A DNA stretch of 64,000 bases, from positions 1-64,000 of IMG/VR virus record IMGVR_UViG_3300017971_000006, one strand, 5' to 3'. The notes under the pieces are model-generated. The model searched no databases and was not told where the DNA came from. It saw only the letters and a list, made by a program, of their open reading frames with translations. The DNA comes from a virus. Below, piece after piece: positions 39,935 to 48,744 of this stretch (its first letter is position 1; each line of letters opens with the position of its first letter). A program made the translations under genes and the position numbers.

Positions 39935-39951
39935 AAAGGGCCGAGGCCCCA
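39935..39951 (-). terminator. short GC hairpin with CTTTAGCT tail
   Basis: GGGGC/GCCC around CTCG followed by TTTAGCTACGTAAAA on the minus strand. The stem is short. It lies right after the gene ending at 39955 and before the next promoter. Confidence 0.5.
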
Positions 39952-39954
39952 CTA

Positions 39955-40155
39955 TCAAAGATACTCTTCCTCCCTCTCCCTATCCTCCAGTAACATGTCC
40001 CTCTCCTTCTTCATCTTCCTCTCTTCCTCCTCCAGTCTCTGTATCTCCTCTGCTAGCTCCCTGTAAAGGGAGCTTGATGTGGTCCACTCCATTACGGAGT
40101 GGACCGTATTCTGTTGTCGGACATTCTCTCTGATTCTTTCGTTTAGCTCTTCCAT
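39955..40155 (-). CDS. small coiled-coil protein, 66 aa, probably leaderless
   Basis: Highly charged coiled coil (LAEEIQRLEEEERKMKKERD). The ATG at 40155 lies nine bases after the CATAAG box of its promoter, with no ribosome-binding site. Function unknown. Confidence 0.6.
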   Translation of the reverse strand: MEELNERIRENVRQQNTVHSVMEWTTSSSLYRELAEEIQRLEEEERKMKKERDMLLEDREREEEYL

Positions 40156-40164
40156 ATCATTAAT

Positions 40165-40193
40165 CTTATGCTCTCTTTTACGCCTTTATTTTA
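40165..40193 (-). promoter_or_regulatory. phage-type promoter TAAAAT-N17-CATAAG
   Basis: The minus-strand -10 box CATAAG is clear; the upstream box TAAAAT matches four of six consensus bases at the same 17-base spacing. Confidence 0.5.
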
Positions 40194-40204
40194 CGTAGCT
40201 AAGA

Positions 40205-40226
40205 AGAGGAGCGCATGCGCTCCTCT
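40205..40226 (-). terminator. terminator hairpin, 22-base palindrome
   Basis: AGAGGAGCGCA and its exact complement form an uninterrupted palindrome, followed on the minus strand by TCTTAGCTACG, ten bases after the gene ending at 40236. Confidence 0.7.
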
Positions 40227-40235
40227 CATTATTAT

Positions 40236-40445
40236 CTACTCCTCTGTCTGTCTCCTTGCCTCGGAGGCGGCGTTAAGCCTCACCTCCTGAACGTACATTT
40301 CCGTTACGGTCTCTACACTCTTCTGGAGACCGACTATCTCTACCTTTAGCTTGACGAGCTCTGCACGAGCCTCTTCAAGCTCATTTCTTAGAAGCTCAAT
40401 CTCATCACGCTCTCTACTCTTCTCTGTCTCACTGTATTCACTCAT
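40236..40445 (-). CDS. small coiled-coil protein, 69 aa
   Basis: ATG 40445 (MSEYSETEKSRERDEIELLR) has AGGAG seven bases upstream; the longer frame from 40484 lies inside the previous gene. A leucine-heptad coiled coil. Function unknown. Confidence 0.55.
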   Translation of the reverse strand: MSEYSETEKSRERDEIELLRNELEEARAELVKLKVEIVGLQKSVETVTEMYVQEVRLNAASEARRQTEE

Positions 40446-40677
40446 TGTTGGTCTCCTTCTTCTCCGTATCTCTCTCCGCATCACGTATCTCGTTTAGAAG
40501 TAGCTGTAGGATGTCCATCCTCTTCGCCACCTCCATCTTGACTTTCTCCACACAGGACGGGTGGCGGGCTAAACAGTCGAACATATCGTTGACGTATAGC
40601 TCTCCATCTGCCCACTCATCCACTAGCTTCTCCGCAATCTCACAGTCGTCTAGACCGTCAGTATTCATCGTTGCCAT
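40438..40677 (-). CDS. small acidic helical protein, 79 aa
   Basis: Start chosen at ATG 40677 (MATMNTDGLDDCEIAEK), with AAGGGG before it; longer frames would lie within the gene behind. It contains LYVNDMFDCLARHPSC and an ILQLLLNEIRDAE helix that resembles the end of the 40900-41169 product. Function unknown. Confidence 0.55.
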   Translation of the reverse strand: MATMNTDGLDDCEIAEKLVDEWADGELYVNDMFDCLARHPSCVEKVKMEVAKRMDILQLLLNEIRDAERDTEKKETNNE

Positions 40678-40903
40678 GCTTACCCCTTCTGGCGGCGGCC
40701 CTGCTCCACGCAGTTTCAGCCATTCTGGTGAATACCTTGGCTGCGAGAGCGGCATCCTCTCTGTGTAACCAGTTAATGTGCTCTCGGAGCTCATCTAACA
40801 GGGTTACAATGTTCTCCCTATCCCCCTCCAGACTATCGTACAGCTCAGCTGCCGTAACCTTCCCAGCAAGCCAGAGGTCAGGAACCTTTCTCTTCTTGCT
40901 CAT
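40658..40903 (-). CDS. small helical protein, 81 aa
   Basis: Starts MSKKRKVPDLWLAGKVTAAE, with GAAGGAG upstream. Helical, with LDELREHINWLHREDAALAA in the middle. Overlaps both neighbours. Possibly a diverged relative of the products on either side. Function unknown. Confidence 0.55.
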   Translation of the reverse strand: MSKKRKVPDLWLAGKVTAAELYDSLEGDRENIVTLLDELREHINWLHREDAALAAKVFTRMAETAWSRAAARRGKHGNDEY

Positions 40904-41169
40904 CTATTTGCTCCTTCCTTCACTTTCTTAGCGTACTGTACCTCCTCTATAAGGATTTGCAGGGACGCTATTCGTCTCCTAGCCTCCTCCTCTATCCATT
41001 TATCTATCAGCTCATCTACCTCCCTTTCAGCCGCCATCAGCTTTCTCTCTCTAAGCTCCTCCAGGCGCGCTATCAGAAGCGCCTTGTTCTTGTAGATGTC
41101 GTTTACGGTGACATCCGCTAGGGTGTCGTCACTCAACCGCTCTTCTGCTTGCTCTTTGTCTGCAGTCAT
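40900..41169 (-). CDS. small helical protein, 89 aa
   Basis: AAGGAG precedes the ATG at 41169. An acidic and then basic helical sequence (TVNDIYKNKALLIARLEELR, SLQILIEEVQYA). First gene of the four-gene operon behind the promoter at 41209-41237. Function unknown. Confidence 0.6.
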   Translation of the reverse strand: MTADKEQAEERLSDDTLADVTVNDIYKNKALLIARLEELRERKLMAAEREVDELIDKWIEEEARRRIASLQILIEEVQYAKKVKEGANR

Positions 41170-41208
41170 CTTTTACTCCTTACTGTTCGTGTCTGGGGTA
41201 CCAGGGCT

Positions 41209-41237
41209 CTTATTCCCTTTTTCGCATCTAACTTTTA
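41209..41237 (-). promoter_or_regulatory. phage-type promoter TAAAAG-N17-AATAAG
   Basis: Minus-strand boxes TAAAAG and AATAAG, 17 bases apart, 40 bases before the start at 41169. It lies back to back with the plus-strand gene at 41254. Confidence 0.6.
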
Positions 41238-41253
41238 CACTTGAAGAGACCCC

Positions 41254-44190
41254 ATGCTCAAGTACTCACACTTCTTAGGCGACGCAGAGACCGGCCCAAC
41301 GGCTATCCCTCTATTTGGACCTGCCGACTCAGAGTTCGAGAAGACGGCAGCCCCTACCCTTTTACCAGAGGTGGTCGAGTATATTGCGACGCTACAGCCT
41401 AGAAACGACTCTCAGTACGTGCTCGTCAACGCCATGGGCGCCGGGGAGTACTACGGCTCGAATATCAACGGGGACCACTTTCCAGAGGCCGCCCTCATCC
41501 ACAAGCCCAGCGACTGGACGGGGAACCCGCTTGTGGATAGAGCTCGTGCTAGAACCTGGCCGTATGGTTTTCCCACCTTTTATCTGGCGCATCCGTACGC
41601 GCACCACAGAAATAAGGACCCAAAGAGGGCGTTCGGTGGGGTAGAGCTAGCAGCATGGAACGAGCACATGAAGCGTGTAGAGCTGATTGTGCGTGTAGAC
41701 CATGAGAGGTGCCAGCAGTTCGGGGGAATAGGGGTCTGGGACAAGCTGATATCCGGTAAGTATCCAGATGTGTCGATGGGATGCGTTCCTGCGGGTACTC
41801 GCGTAATGCTTGCGGATGGCTCTTTTAAGCAGATGGAGTGCATGCAGGAAGGGGACCAGGTAATCACGCACGTGGGGAAGGTGTGCTGTGTCGAGGAGGC
41901 CCTTAGGTACCAGTACGAGGGTACCCTATACAGATTTAAGGCGTACGGGTTTCCTAGGGAGCTCTGCTTAACAGAGAACCACCCGTTGTGGTTGGTACGG
42001 GGGGAGCAGCTGGTATGTAAGCCTACGGCAGGAGTCAACAAGGGGCGCAAGCAGCGGCACTGCACTCCTCTGGTCAAGTCCAGAGGTAAGGGGTGTATGG
42101 GCTGCGAGACTACTCCTAGATACGGCTTTGAGTGGGTGCGCGCAGACGAAGCAGAGGTAGGGGACTACGTAGCGTTCCCGGTCCCCTCTGCGGTAGATGC
42201 CACCGTAAGCAGCGTGGACGAGGCTAGGTTTCTTGGATTCTACCTAGCAGGAGGGCATGTTGGCAGCTACAACGACCATCCTTTGGAGCAAATCACCTTC
42301 AGCCTTGGATTTGAGGAGAAGGAGCTAGCAGAGGAGATAGAGTCTTTGGGGAGGAAGCTGGGAGCTACTGTCTCATGGCATAGCGAGGACAAGGACAGGG
42401 GGGGTCGCTACGTAACAGTGGTTAGCAAGGAGCTAGCAGACAGATGCCTTCGTTTCTGCGGCTCCGGCGCTAAGACAAAGCAGCTGTCTAGAGAGGCCCT
42501 GTATATGTGCACAGAGCTGCAGAAGGCGTTTCTTGGGGCTTACTTGGATGGAGATGGGGGCACTTACAAAGGCTCCGCGTACTTCTCTACATCGTCTGAG
42601 CAGCTTGCAGACCAGCTATTTGTAGCGTTAGCTAGGTGCGGAATGATTAGCTCCATCAACACCATCAATCACATACCGTCTGCACGGTCTGTTGTGCGGA
42701 AGGAAACTGTAGAGTACCAGGTGTGGGTTGGTACAGACTTCTCACCTGTTATCGGTCCGTACACCAGGAAGCCTGTACGTGCCTCTAAGAAGGTAAGGGG
42801 TCAGCGGTTCTTCTACGAGTACGAAGGGACCAAATACATCCTTTCCCCGATACTGGAGATTGTAGAGGAGGATTACAGAGATGATGTGTTCAATATCTCT
42901 GTAAAGGGTGACGACAGCTACGTCTCAGAGCTCATTGCTACGCACAACACGAAAGTTCCGTACGACACCTGTGCAATCTGTCTAGACTGGGACGAGTACA
43001 CTAAGGCACTGCTTACCTACAAGGACGGGAAGCACAAGCATCCTGGTGAGGCTGTTCTTATCTACCACAAGGCTAAGAAAGCCAAGGATGGTGTTGGCAT
43101 CAGGGGTCTGTCTATCACTCGAGCGGATTACTGCGAGCACGCACGCAAGATGATGAACCGTATCCTTCCTGATGGCAGGAAGGTTTGGGTCTACAACGAC
43201 TTCCCTCGCTTCTTTGACATCTCCTTCGTCTTCATCGGTGCAGATAAGATTGCCAAGGTGATGATGTACATCTCTAGGATGGGTGTCCCTGCTGAGGATG
43301 AGCCGAGAGATATGGTCGTTGGGGAGCCGGTGGATGCTACGCTAGAGAAGAGCGCAGAGAGAAAGCCACCACATGCTTGGAGCTGGAAGACCAGATACGA
43401 GACCAGGCGTAAGAACGGGTGGTTGCCTAAGGACAAGCCGATAAAGGACAAGGTAGCATCACTAGATGACCTCATACTCAAGACTGCTTTTGGCAAGCTG
43501 GCAAAGCCAAAGAGCGCTGAGATTAAGAAGGATGTCGTTCCAAGTCAATTTGCGGGTAAGGCTGTACCTCTGCTTACGCAGGCGGAAGGGGATATCCCGA
43601 GAGAGGTCCTTGAGGCGCTGAGCGATGTACCCCTGGGCAACGCTCTATCTACTACAGCAGGCATGGGCGTGCTTTTACGTCCTAGAGAGTTTCAGCGTAT
43701 ACTCTTAACACGTATGGGTAGAAGGGATGAGGCAGATGAGCTGGAGGGGAGAGGCACTGTGTTTCCTCGTATGGCTGAACGTGTGTGCCCTCACATGGCT
43801 CCTGAGCTGTTCATGCCCTCCCTCGCTAGGCTACTACTCCCTCTCCTTGCCCATCGGTCAGCTTTGGGGCCTGAGATAGAGAGAAGAGTAGTTGTTCTAT
43901 CCTCTTTTACACCGAAGAAAGAAGCTTCGTGCTCTTCCCATACACCGGAGCTCCTGCATAAGATTGGAGCTGCATACAACGGTTACCGTAGTGGAGCACT
44001 GGAGCTAGTGGCGCAAACACAAGGTCTGACAGCTAACCTAGGAGAGCTAGAGAAGCAGGCTAGTGCGCCCGTAGACTCAATATTTACCCCACTAGCTGTA
44101 CACTACATACATCACGCTTACTGGGATGAGGTAGGGCAGCCGGGGGCAACAGGCCGTGTGGCCGGCGTGGAGAGGGGACGCCCCTCGTAG
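41254..44190 (+). CDS. putative capsid-maturation (prohead protease-like) virion protein with an intein
   Basis: A 978-residue chain, 589 without the intein at residues 177-565. N-extein features are NAMGAGEYYGSNINGDHFPE and AHPYAHHRNKDPKRAFG, with a conserved His/Asp region (VDHERCQQFGGIGVWDKL) and YPDVSMG. The C-extein continues with TKVPYDTCAICLDWDEY, then FPRFFDISFVFIGADKIAKV. The joined SMGTKVPYDTC block recalls proteins annotated as prohead protease or capsid maturation factors in large phages, but the catalytic residues cannot be assigned with certainty. The C-terminal 250 residues are divergent. Its place just before scaffold- and capsid-like genes fits a head-assembly role. Confidence 0.6.
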   Translation: MLKYSHFLGDAETGPTAIPLFGPADSEFEKTAAPTLLPEVVEYIATLQPRNDSQYVLVNAMGAGEYYGSNINGDHFPEAALIHKPSDWTGNPLVDRARARTWPYGFPTFYLAHPYAHHRNKDPKRAFGGVELAAWNEHMKRVELIVRVDHERCQQFGGIGVWDKLISGKYPDVSMGCVPAGTRVMLADGSFKQMECMQEGDQVITHVGKVCCVEEALRYQYEGTLYRFKAYGFPRELCLTENHPLWLVRGEQLVCKPTAGVNKGRKQRHCTPLVKSRGKGCMGCETTPRYGFEWVRADEAEVGDYVAFPVPSAVDATVSSVDEARFLGFYLAGGHVGSYNDHPLEQITFSLGFEEKELAEEIESLGRKLGATVSWHSEDKDRGGRYVTVVSKELADRCLRFCGSGAKTKQLSREALYMCTELQKAFLGAYLDGDGGTYKGSAYFSTSSEQLADQLFVALARCGMISSINTINHIPSARSVVRKETVEYQVWVGTDFSPVIGPYTRKPVRASKKVRGQRFFYEYEGTKYILSPILEIVEEDYRDDVFNISVKGDDSYVSELIATHNTKVPYDTCAICLDWDEYTKALLTYKDGKHKHPGEAVLIYHKAKKAKDGVGIRGLSITRADYCEHARKMMNRILPDGRKVWVYNDFPRFFDISFVFIGADKIAKVMMYISRMGVPAEDEPRDMVVGEPVDATLEKSAERKPPHAWSWKTRYETRRKNGWLPKDKPIKDKVASLDDLILKTAFGKLAKPKSAEIKKDVVPSQFAGKAVPLLTQAEGDIPREVLEALSDVPLGNALSTTAGMGVLLRPREFQRILLTRMGRRDEADELEGRGTVFPRMAERVCPHMAPELFMPSLARLLLPLLAHRSALGPEIERRVVVLSSFTPKKEASCSSHTPELLHKIGAAYNGYRSGALELVAQTQGLTANLGELEKQASAPVDSIFTPLAVHYIHHAYWDEVGQPGATGRVAGVERGRPS
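41782..42948 (+). other. intein with LAGLIDADG endonuclease in the capsid-maturation-like gene
   Basis: Residues 177-565 (389 aa). It starts CVPAGTRVMLADGSFK (block A), has LTENHPLWL (block B), LAGLIDADG-like FLGFYLAGGHVG and FLGAYLDGDGG, and ends with DDVFNISVKGDDSYV and then IATHN (blocks F and G), followed by Thr as the first downstream extein residue. All canonical splicing residues are present. Its sequence is not close to that of the polymerase intein. Confidence 0.92.
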
Positions 44191-44235
44191 ATAGCGCGAG
44201 AAACATCCACTAATCTTTTGGAGCAAGAAATCATC

Positions 44236-45099
44236 ATGATGAATCAGTTTTTCGCAGAGATGTACGGCACCCCCGGCGCCGATGAGAACCTAGAGAAGAC
44301 CGCACAGGCAGAGGCCTTTGTGAAGCTCGCCGTAGACAACGGCATCGACATCAGTCAGCTCTCTGATGAGCAGATTGCAGAGCTGTGGAACGCCACCTTC
44401 GAGGGTGAAGAGGAGAAGACCGCTGAGGCCAGTGATGAGCAGCTTCAGCAGCTCTACGCTCAGGCCAATGAGGAGTTCTCTGGTGTGGCCTCTCAAACCG
44501 ACATGCAGAAGCAAGCAGAGGCGTTCGGTCAGCAAGCTGCACACGCCTTCTACGCAGAGCTACAGGAGATTGAGAAGGTTGCTGGGAATCTGTCCAACCT
44601 GGGTGAGTACGCCGCGGGAGCAGCTGGCAAGCTTAAGGGTGTGGCGGGCAAGATTAAGGATGTGGCTACAGGGAAGAAGGCCCGAGAGGCTGCTGGAGAG
44701 ATAAAGAGGATGAAGGCCGGTAAGGTGCCTTCTGACTACGCTCCTCTGGCCAGGGAGAAGAAGAAGCTCCTAGCTGGCGCAGCAGAGACTGCTGGCGCCT
44801 ATGGAGGTGCAGGCTTAGCAGCTGGAGGCACGGCATACGGAGCATCTAAGTTGGAGAAGAAGGGTAAGGGTAAGACCGCTTCTGCTGCCATTGACAAGCT
44901 TGCAGCCCATGTAGCCTACGAGAAGCTCGCAGAGGCCGAGTGGAACGAGGAAGAGGCTGCTGAGCGTTTGAACGCTGTTCTTACCCTCGGTGCGGGTGAG
45001 TCTGAGAAGATTGCCCATGCAGCTGACACAGACCAAGCAATCGAGATTCGCGCTTACGAGCTGATGGAGCTCGCAGGCTACCCCGTGTCCTGGGAGTAG
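44236..45099 (+). CDS. putative head-internal or scaffold-type protein, 287 aa
   Basis: Acidic N-terminal half (LSDEQIAELWNATFEGEEEK) with several KTA motifs (LEKTAQ, EEKTAE), then a Gly/Ala/Lys hydrophobic region (AYGGAGLAAGGTAYGASKLE) and another KTASAA element. ATG 44236 is preferred over the TTG at 44218. Position between a maturation factor and the capsid gene and the low complexity suggest a scaffold or internal head protein. Confidence 0.55.
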   Translation: MMNQFFAEMYGTPGADENLEKTAQAEAFVKLAVDNGIDISQLSDEQIAELWNATFEGEEEKTAEASDEQLQQLYAQANEEFSGVASQTDMQKQAEAFGQQAAHAFYAELQEIEKVAGNLSNLGEYAAGAAGKLKGVAGKIKDVATGKKAREAAGEIKRMKAGKVPSDYAPLAREKKKLLAGAAETAGAYGGAGLAAGGTAYGASKLEKKGKGKTASAAIDKLAAHVAYEKLAEAEWNEEEAAERLNAVLTLGAGESEKIAHAADTDQAIEIRAYELMELAGYPVSWE

Positions 45100-45117
45100 T
45101 AGGTAGAAGCTAGTACG

Positions 45118-46551
45118 ATGAACGGAGTAGGCACATGGGTGAAGCTGAGCAAGGCAATAGGGTCGGGCACATCCGACCCGGTACAGTCGGAATCGGCTAT
45201 AGCCCCTGTGCCTACTATTGCATCAGCCAACAAGCCAGCGCCTGGGCAAACAGGCCCGAAAGGGCTTGCCCCAAGGACCACGTACTCAAAGGTGAACACG
45301 GGAACACCCCCAACCACGTCGGTGGGAATGAATCAGAAGACAGTCCCTCCTCTAGGGGCTGCGTTCCTTCCGAGGAAGACAGCACAGGTCAACATGACGA
45401 CGATGATAGGAAGACCTAGCCTTCAGGAGCTGATGGCATCTGCCATGGAAGGTACCATGGATAAGGTTGCTGTCTCTGTGGAGGCGAGCAGACAGCTAGG
45501 GGAGGAGCGACAGAAGGAAGCCGCTCAGTCCTCTGATTACATCAGCACAGAGATGGCCTCTAAGCTTGCGGGAGCAATGAGCTACATTGCGAAGCTAGCG
45601 CAGGAGGGCCAGGTTCAGGTTGTAGGCGAGGGCCCTGGTGCCCTCGACGTCATGGCATCTAACAAGACAGACAAGATGCCTGGGCCAGGGGACCAAGGGC
45701 AGGCCACTGCGGCACATCAAGCCCCAATGAACCCTCCTCTTCAGCCTGAGAAGAAGCAGACTGGTAAAGCCAACACAGGGCTTCAAACCAACGACGAGAC
45801 GCACCTTCCGCCGTACCCCACAGAGCCAATCAAGAACCAGCAAGCGGCAGTCCAGCCTCCTAGCGCAATCCCAGAGGCTACAGACATGACTGCTAAGAGC
45901 GCCTCTGTTCGGCGGGTTCTTGGAGCTATTGGAAAGCTTAAGAAGACGAGCAGTGTTGCGGGTGCCCCTGTAGCTATTCTGCGCAAGCTAGCAGAGGACG
46001 CCATCAACCCCGCTCAGGTATCTGGGAAGAAGGAGGTACCGCCTCCCGCTACTCAGGTTGGAGAGGGAACACCTGCGGAGCCTTCTGACGTCACCAGTCA
46101 GAAGTCTATGATTTCTAGCAACCAGTCTGCCATCGGCTACAAGAAGGTTCAGGCGAAGAAGGACCCAATCAGCGATGTAGAGCAGGTTGTGACTGAGCCC
46201 GCCATGTCTGCCAGCACAGACTCTACGTTGCAGCAGACCTTGGACCATACGCAGGAGGCTGGTGCGAAAATCTCCATGGCCAAGAATGCCCATCAGATTG
46301 CTGCAGCACGCGCTCTCCTTATGAAGCTCGCCCAAGAGGAGGAGCAGAAGAAGGAAGAGGAGAAGAAGGACGAGGAGTCCAAGGAGAACGGCAATGGGGA
46401 GGGCAAGAAGGGTAACGGCGAGAAGAAGCCGATGCCTTTTCGAGCCCAGGAGATGAAGAAGGAGAAGGAGTCCCAGATGTCAATGACCAGCCCGGCGTCA
46501 TTCCAGGGTCCTCCTCCTACGCCAGGCGGCAGCATGCCTACGGGAATGTGA
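45118..46551 (+). CDS. putative head-internal protein, 477 aa
   Basis: Low-complexity protein rich in Pro, Ala, Gln, Ser and Lys; a middle helical section (ELMASAMEGTMDKVAVSVEA), then a Lys/Glu block (EEEQKKEEEKKDEESKEN). Motifs RKTAQV and KKTSSVAG match the KTA pattern of the module. Probably disordered, as scaffold or internal head proteins are. Function inferred from position. Confidence 0.5.
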   Translation: MNGVGTWVKLSKAIGSGTSDPVQSESAIAPVPTIASANKPAPGQTGPKGLAPRTTYSKVNTGTPPTTSVGMNQKTVPPLGAAFLPRKTAQVNMTTMIGRPSLQELMASAMEGTMDKVAVSVEASRQLGEERQKEAAQSSDYISTEMASKLAGAMSYIAKLAQEGQVQVVGEGPGALDVMASNKTDKMPGPGDQGQATAAHQAPMNPPLQPEKKQTGKANTGLQTNDETHLPPYPTEPIKNQQAAVQPPSAIPEATDMTAKSASVRRVLGAIGKLKKTSSVAGAPVAILRKLAEDAINPAQVSGKKEVPPPATQVGEGTPAEPSDVTSQKSMISSNQSAIGYKKVQAKKDPISDVEQVVTEPAMSASTDSTLQQTLDHTQEAGAKISMAKNAHQIAAARALLMKLAQEEEQKKEEEKKDEESKENGNGEGKKGNGEKKPMPFRAQEMKKEKESQMSMTSPASFQGPPPTPGGSMPTGM

Positions 46552-46558
46552 GGAGGTC

Positions 46559-46933
46559 ATGAGAAAGCTAAGCGCTGCAGAGATTCAACGCATCATGAGT
46601 GATGGCTCTATCGCTCTCACCAAGCTTGCAGCACAGCGTGATGCAGCTGTGAGGGAGCTCGAGGAGCTAAAGAGGCGCATGGAGGCTGAGAAGCTTGCAC
46701 ATGCCATGCACTCTCAAGGTGCGTATGCTGACAAGTCCCTTGAGGACCTGTCTGCTTACCTGGAGGAGCAGTCTCGAGATGGGCAGCTCCCCGTCATCAA
46801 GGAAGCGATGAAGATGTTCCCGCCCAACATGGGCAGCAAAACGGCGAGCCTTGCCAGTGACGAACCGCAAGGAGGGGCGCTACACCCCTTTGAGCAGTTC
46901 CTCCTGGGAGGTCGACTAGGAGATGTTGGCTGA
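46559..46933 (+). CDS. small helical virion-module protein, 124 aa
   Basis: A coiled-coil N-terminal half (LAAQRDAAVRELEELKRRME), then SKTASLASDE near the C-terminus, again the KTA motif. Starts seven bases after the previous stop with GAGGAGG. Role unknown; likely head assembly. Confidence 0.55.
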   Translation: MRKLSAAEIQRIMSDGSIALTKLAAQRDAAVRELEELKRRMEAEKLAHAMHSQGAYADKSLEDLSAYLEEQSRDGQLPVIKEAMKMFPPNMGSKTASLASDEPQGGALHPFEQFLLGGRLGDVG

Positions 46934-46961
46934 CAGCCCCCATCCCAGATAAGGACAAACA

Positions 46962-47492
46962 ATGGCTATTCAGAGAAACAACTGGGAGCCCGTCTCGGAC
47001 CTCTTGGCTATCGACCGACGGGATATCCCTCTGGCAGACAAGACCCTTCTGGACCCTTACAACGCGCTCTACCTCATCGATGGTGAGTGGCTAGCGGTTC
47101 AGGACACTGCGTACTCCCTCGTGCGTGCAGCCAGTGTGGCTGCCGTGGGTAACGTAGCAACCCGACCCGCTTATCCTCTCTGGGCTGAGAGAGGACGGAC
47201 GGATGTCCGTGCTATGAGCGGCGGTAAGGTACCGGTGTGGTGGAACCGTGATTGGGAGGCTGATACGCGCGTGTTTGACGCCACTGCCGTTGTTGGCGCA
47301 GGGGCGGCTATCACCTATCACGGGCAGCCCTTGAAGGTTGCCAGCATCCAGCCAGGTGGCGCCGGTACCCGAATCTTTTCTGGGCTGGTAGGTCATGGCG
47401 GCCTTGGAGTCGATGCAGACCCCATCGCTTGCTACGTCTCCAAGCTCCACACACTTAACGGCGACAAGCTGCGGGTAAAGAAGTCCGTCTAA
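46962..47492 (+). CDS. putative capsid decoration protein, 176 aa
   Basis: A beta-rich protein with SGLVGHGGLGVDADPIACYV near the C-terminus, a pattern I associate with proteins encoded just in front of HK97-type capsid genes in large phages. The gap to the capsid gene is 33 bases, with AAAGGAG. Decoration or cement function is inferred. Confidence 0.55.
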   Translation: MAIQRNNWEPVSDLLAIDRRDIPLADKTLLDPYNALYLIDGEWLAVQDTAYSLVRAASVAAVGNVATRPAYPLWAERGRTDVRAMSGGKVPVWWNRDWEADTRVFDATAVVGAGAAITYHGQPLKVASIQPGGAGTRIFSGLVGHGGLGVDADPIACYVSKLHTLNGDKLRVKKSV

Positions 47493-47525
47493 CCCTAGGC
47501 TGCAGCGGATAAAGGAGAAGAGAAC

Positions 47526-48653
47526 ATGGCTAGCGGCGTTCCCGCAGAGTTGATGAACGACCTCTTCACCCGACAGGCTGAGACGCCTGAGGGTAAGGTC
47601 AAGATTGCCCAGCTGGGTGGTGACTACATTCGTGACCGCCTTCGCGAGGTTTCATTTGCACGAAAGGTGCTCCCCCCGCAAAAGGTGACCAGGGATGAGT
47701 GCCAGGTGTCGGTGCACCACGACACCCTCACCAAGATTGTAGAGCTCGAGCCGGAGAGCCGCGCACTCACGATGTCCTTCCGAGGACAGCCGAGGGCCGA
47801 GTTCATCTCCGGTCTGCGTACAGAGTGCGCCTTCTACACCATCTCCTCGGAGATGTACCAGAAGACAGAGCAAGAGCTCCTTGCCTATACGATGCCCATC
47901 ACCAAGATTATCGAGGATAACGTGGTGAAGGACATGCAGGAGGTCGAGGACCGCGAGTTCCTCATCAACGTTGAAGCTTGCGTACAGGCCCTTCAGACCG
48001 AGGCTAATGGTGGTGTCGTTACCACCCTCAACGCTACCGCCATCACAGCGGGAACAGTTGTTGAGTTCTCCGTCATCAAGGGCGAGCTCGCTCGTACGGC
48101 TACCACCGACGACGCAGTTGTGCGTCCCATCCAGAGACCAGACCTGGTTAACCTGTTCAAGCTGCTCGACGGCAACAGGCTCCGGTCTGAGCGCTTCCTC
48201 CTGACGGAGGTGGATTGGCTCGACGTTCTGCAATGGACCGTTGAGGACTTCGGCGACAAGATTCAGTCGGAGACGACTGTGGATGGGTACAAGTACCCGA
48301 CCCTCTTGGGCAAGCCGTACATCCGCACCATCAAGACGGACATCCTCCGTCCTGGTAACGTGTACGCGTTCACCACCCCCGAGTTCCTGGGACGGTTCTT
48401 CATCCTGAACCAGACCAAGTTCTACATCGACAAGGTCGCCAACACCATCACCTTCCAGTCTTGGGAGGACATTGGGATGATTCTGGCTAACGTGGCTGCC
48501 ATGCGTAAGCTGGAGCTCTACTCTGGCGATGCTACCACCAACGATGCCGACGGCATCCTGGCCAGTGTGTCCCCTGTGGACGAGGAGGCCATGGGAGCAG
48601 TCAACAACCGGGTTGCCCAAGGGCTGGTCTTCCCGAATGTCGCATCTTACTAG
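47526..48653 (+). CDS. major capsid protein (HK97 fold)
   Basis: A 375-residue protein with the expected order: N-terminal arm, E-loop region around residues 40-90, then a P-domain helix and a C-terminal A-domain. FLGRFFILNQTKFYIDKVAN and WEDIGMILANVAAMRKLEL are typical for capsid proteins of tailed phages. AAAGGAGAAGAGAAC precedes the ATG, and a terminator follows, as expected for a highly expressed gene. Codon use is biased to C-ending codons compared with neighbours, also a sign of high expression. Confidence 0.8.
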   Translation: MASGVPAELMNDLFTRQAETPEGKVKIAQLGGDYIRDRLREVSFARKVLPPQKVTRDECQVSVHHDTLTKIVELEPESRALTMSFRGQPRAEFISGLRTECAFYTISSEMYQKTEQELLAYTMPITKIIEDNVVKDMQEVEDREFLINVEACVQALQTEANGGVVTTLNATAITAGTVVEFSVIKGELARTATTDDAVVRPIQRPDLVNLFKLLDGNRLRSERFLLTEVDWLDVLQWTVEDFGDKIQSETTVDGYKYPTLLGKPYIRTIKTDILRPGNVYAFTTPEFLGRFFILNQTKFYIDKVANTITFQSWEDIGMILANVAAMRKLELYSGDATTNDADGILASVSPVDEEAMGAVNNRVAQGLVFPNVASY

Positions 48654-48692
48654 CCTGACTACCTTGTAGTCCGGCTCAGACGGCCCGACGAA

Positions 48693-48724
48693 GGGCGTCG
48701 GCGTCAAAGCGTCGGCGCCCTTTT
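48693..48724 (+). terminator. Rho-independent terminator after the capsid gene
   Basis: GGGCGTCGGCG pairs with CGTCGGCGCCC (two G-U) around TCAAAG, followed by TTTT. Confidence 0.85.
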
Positions 48725-48744
48725 CAACATTGAGAGATAGAGCT

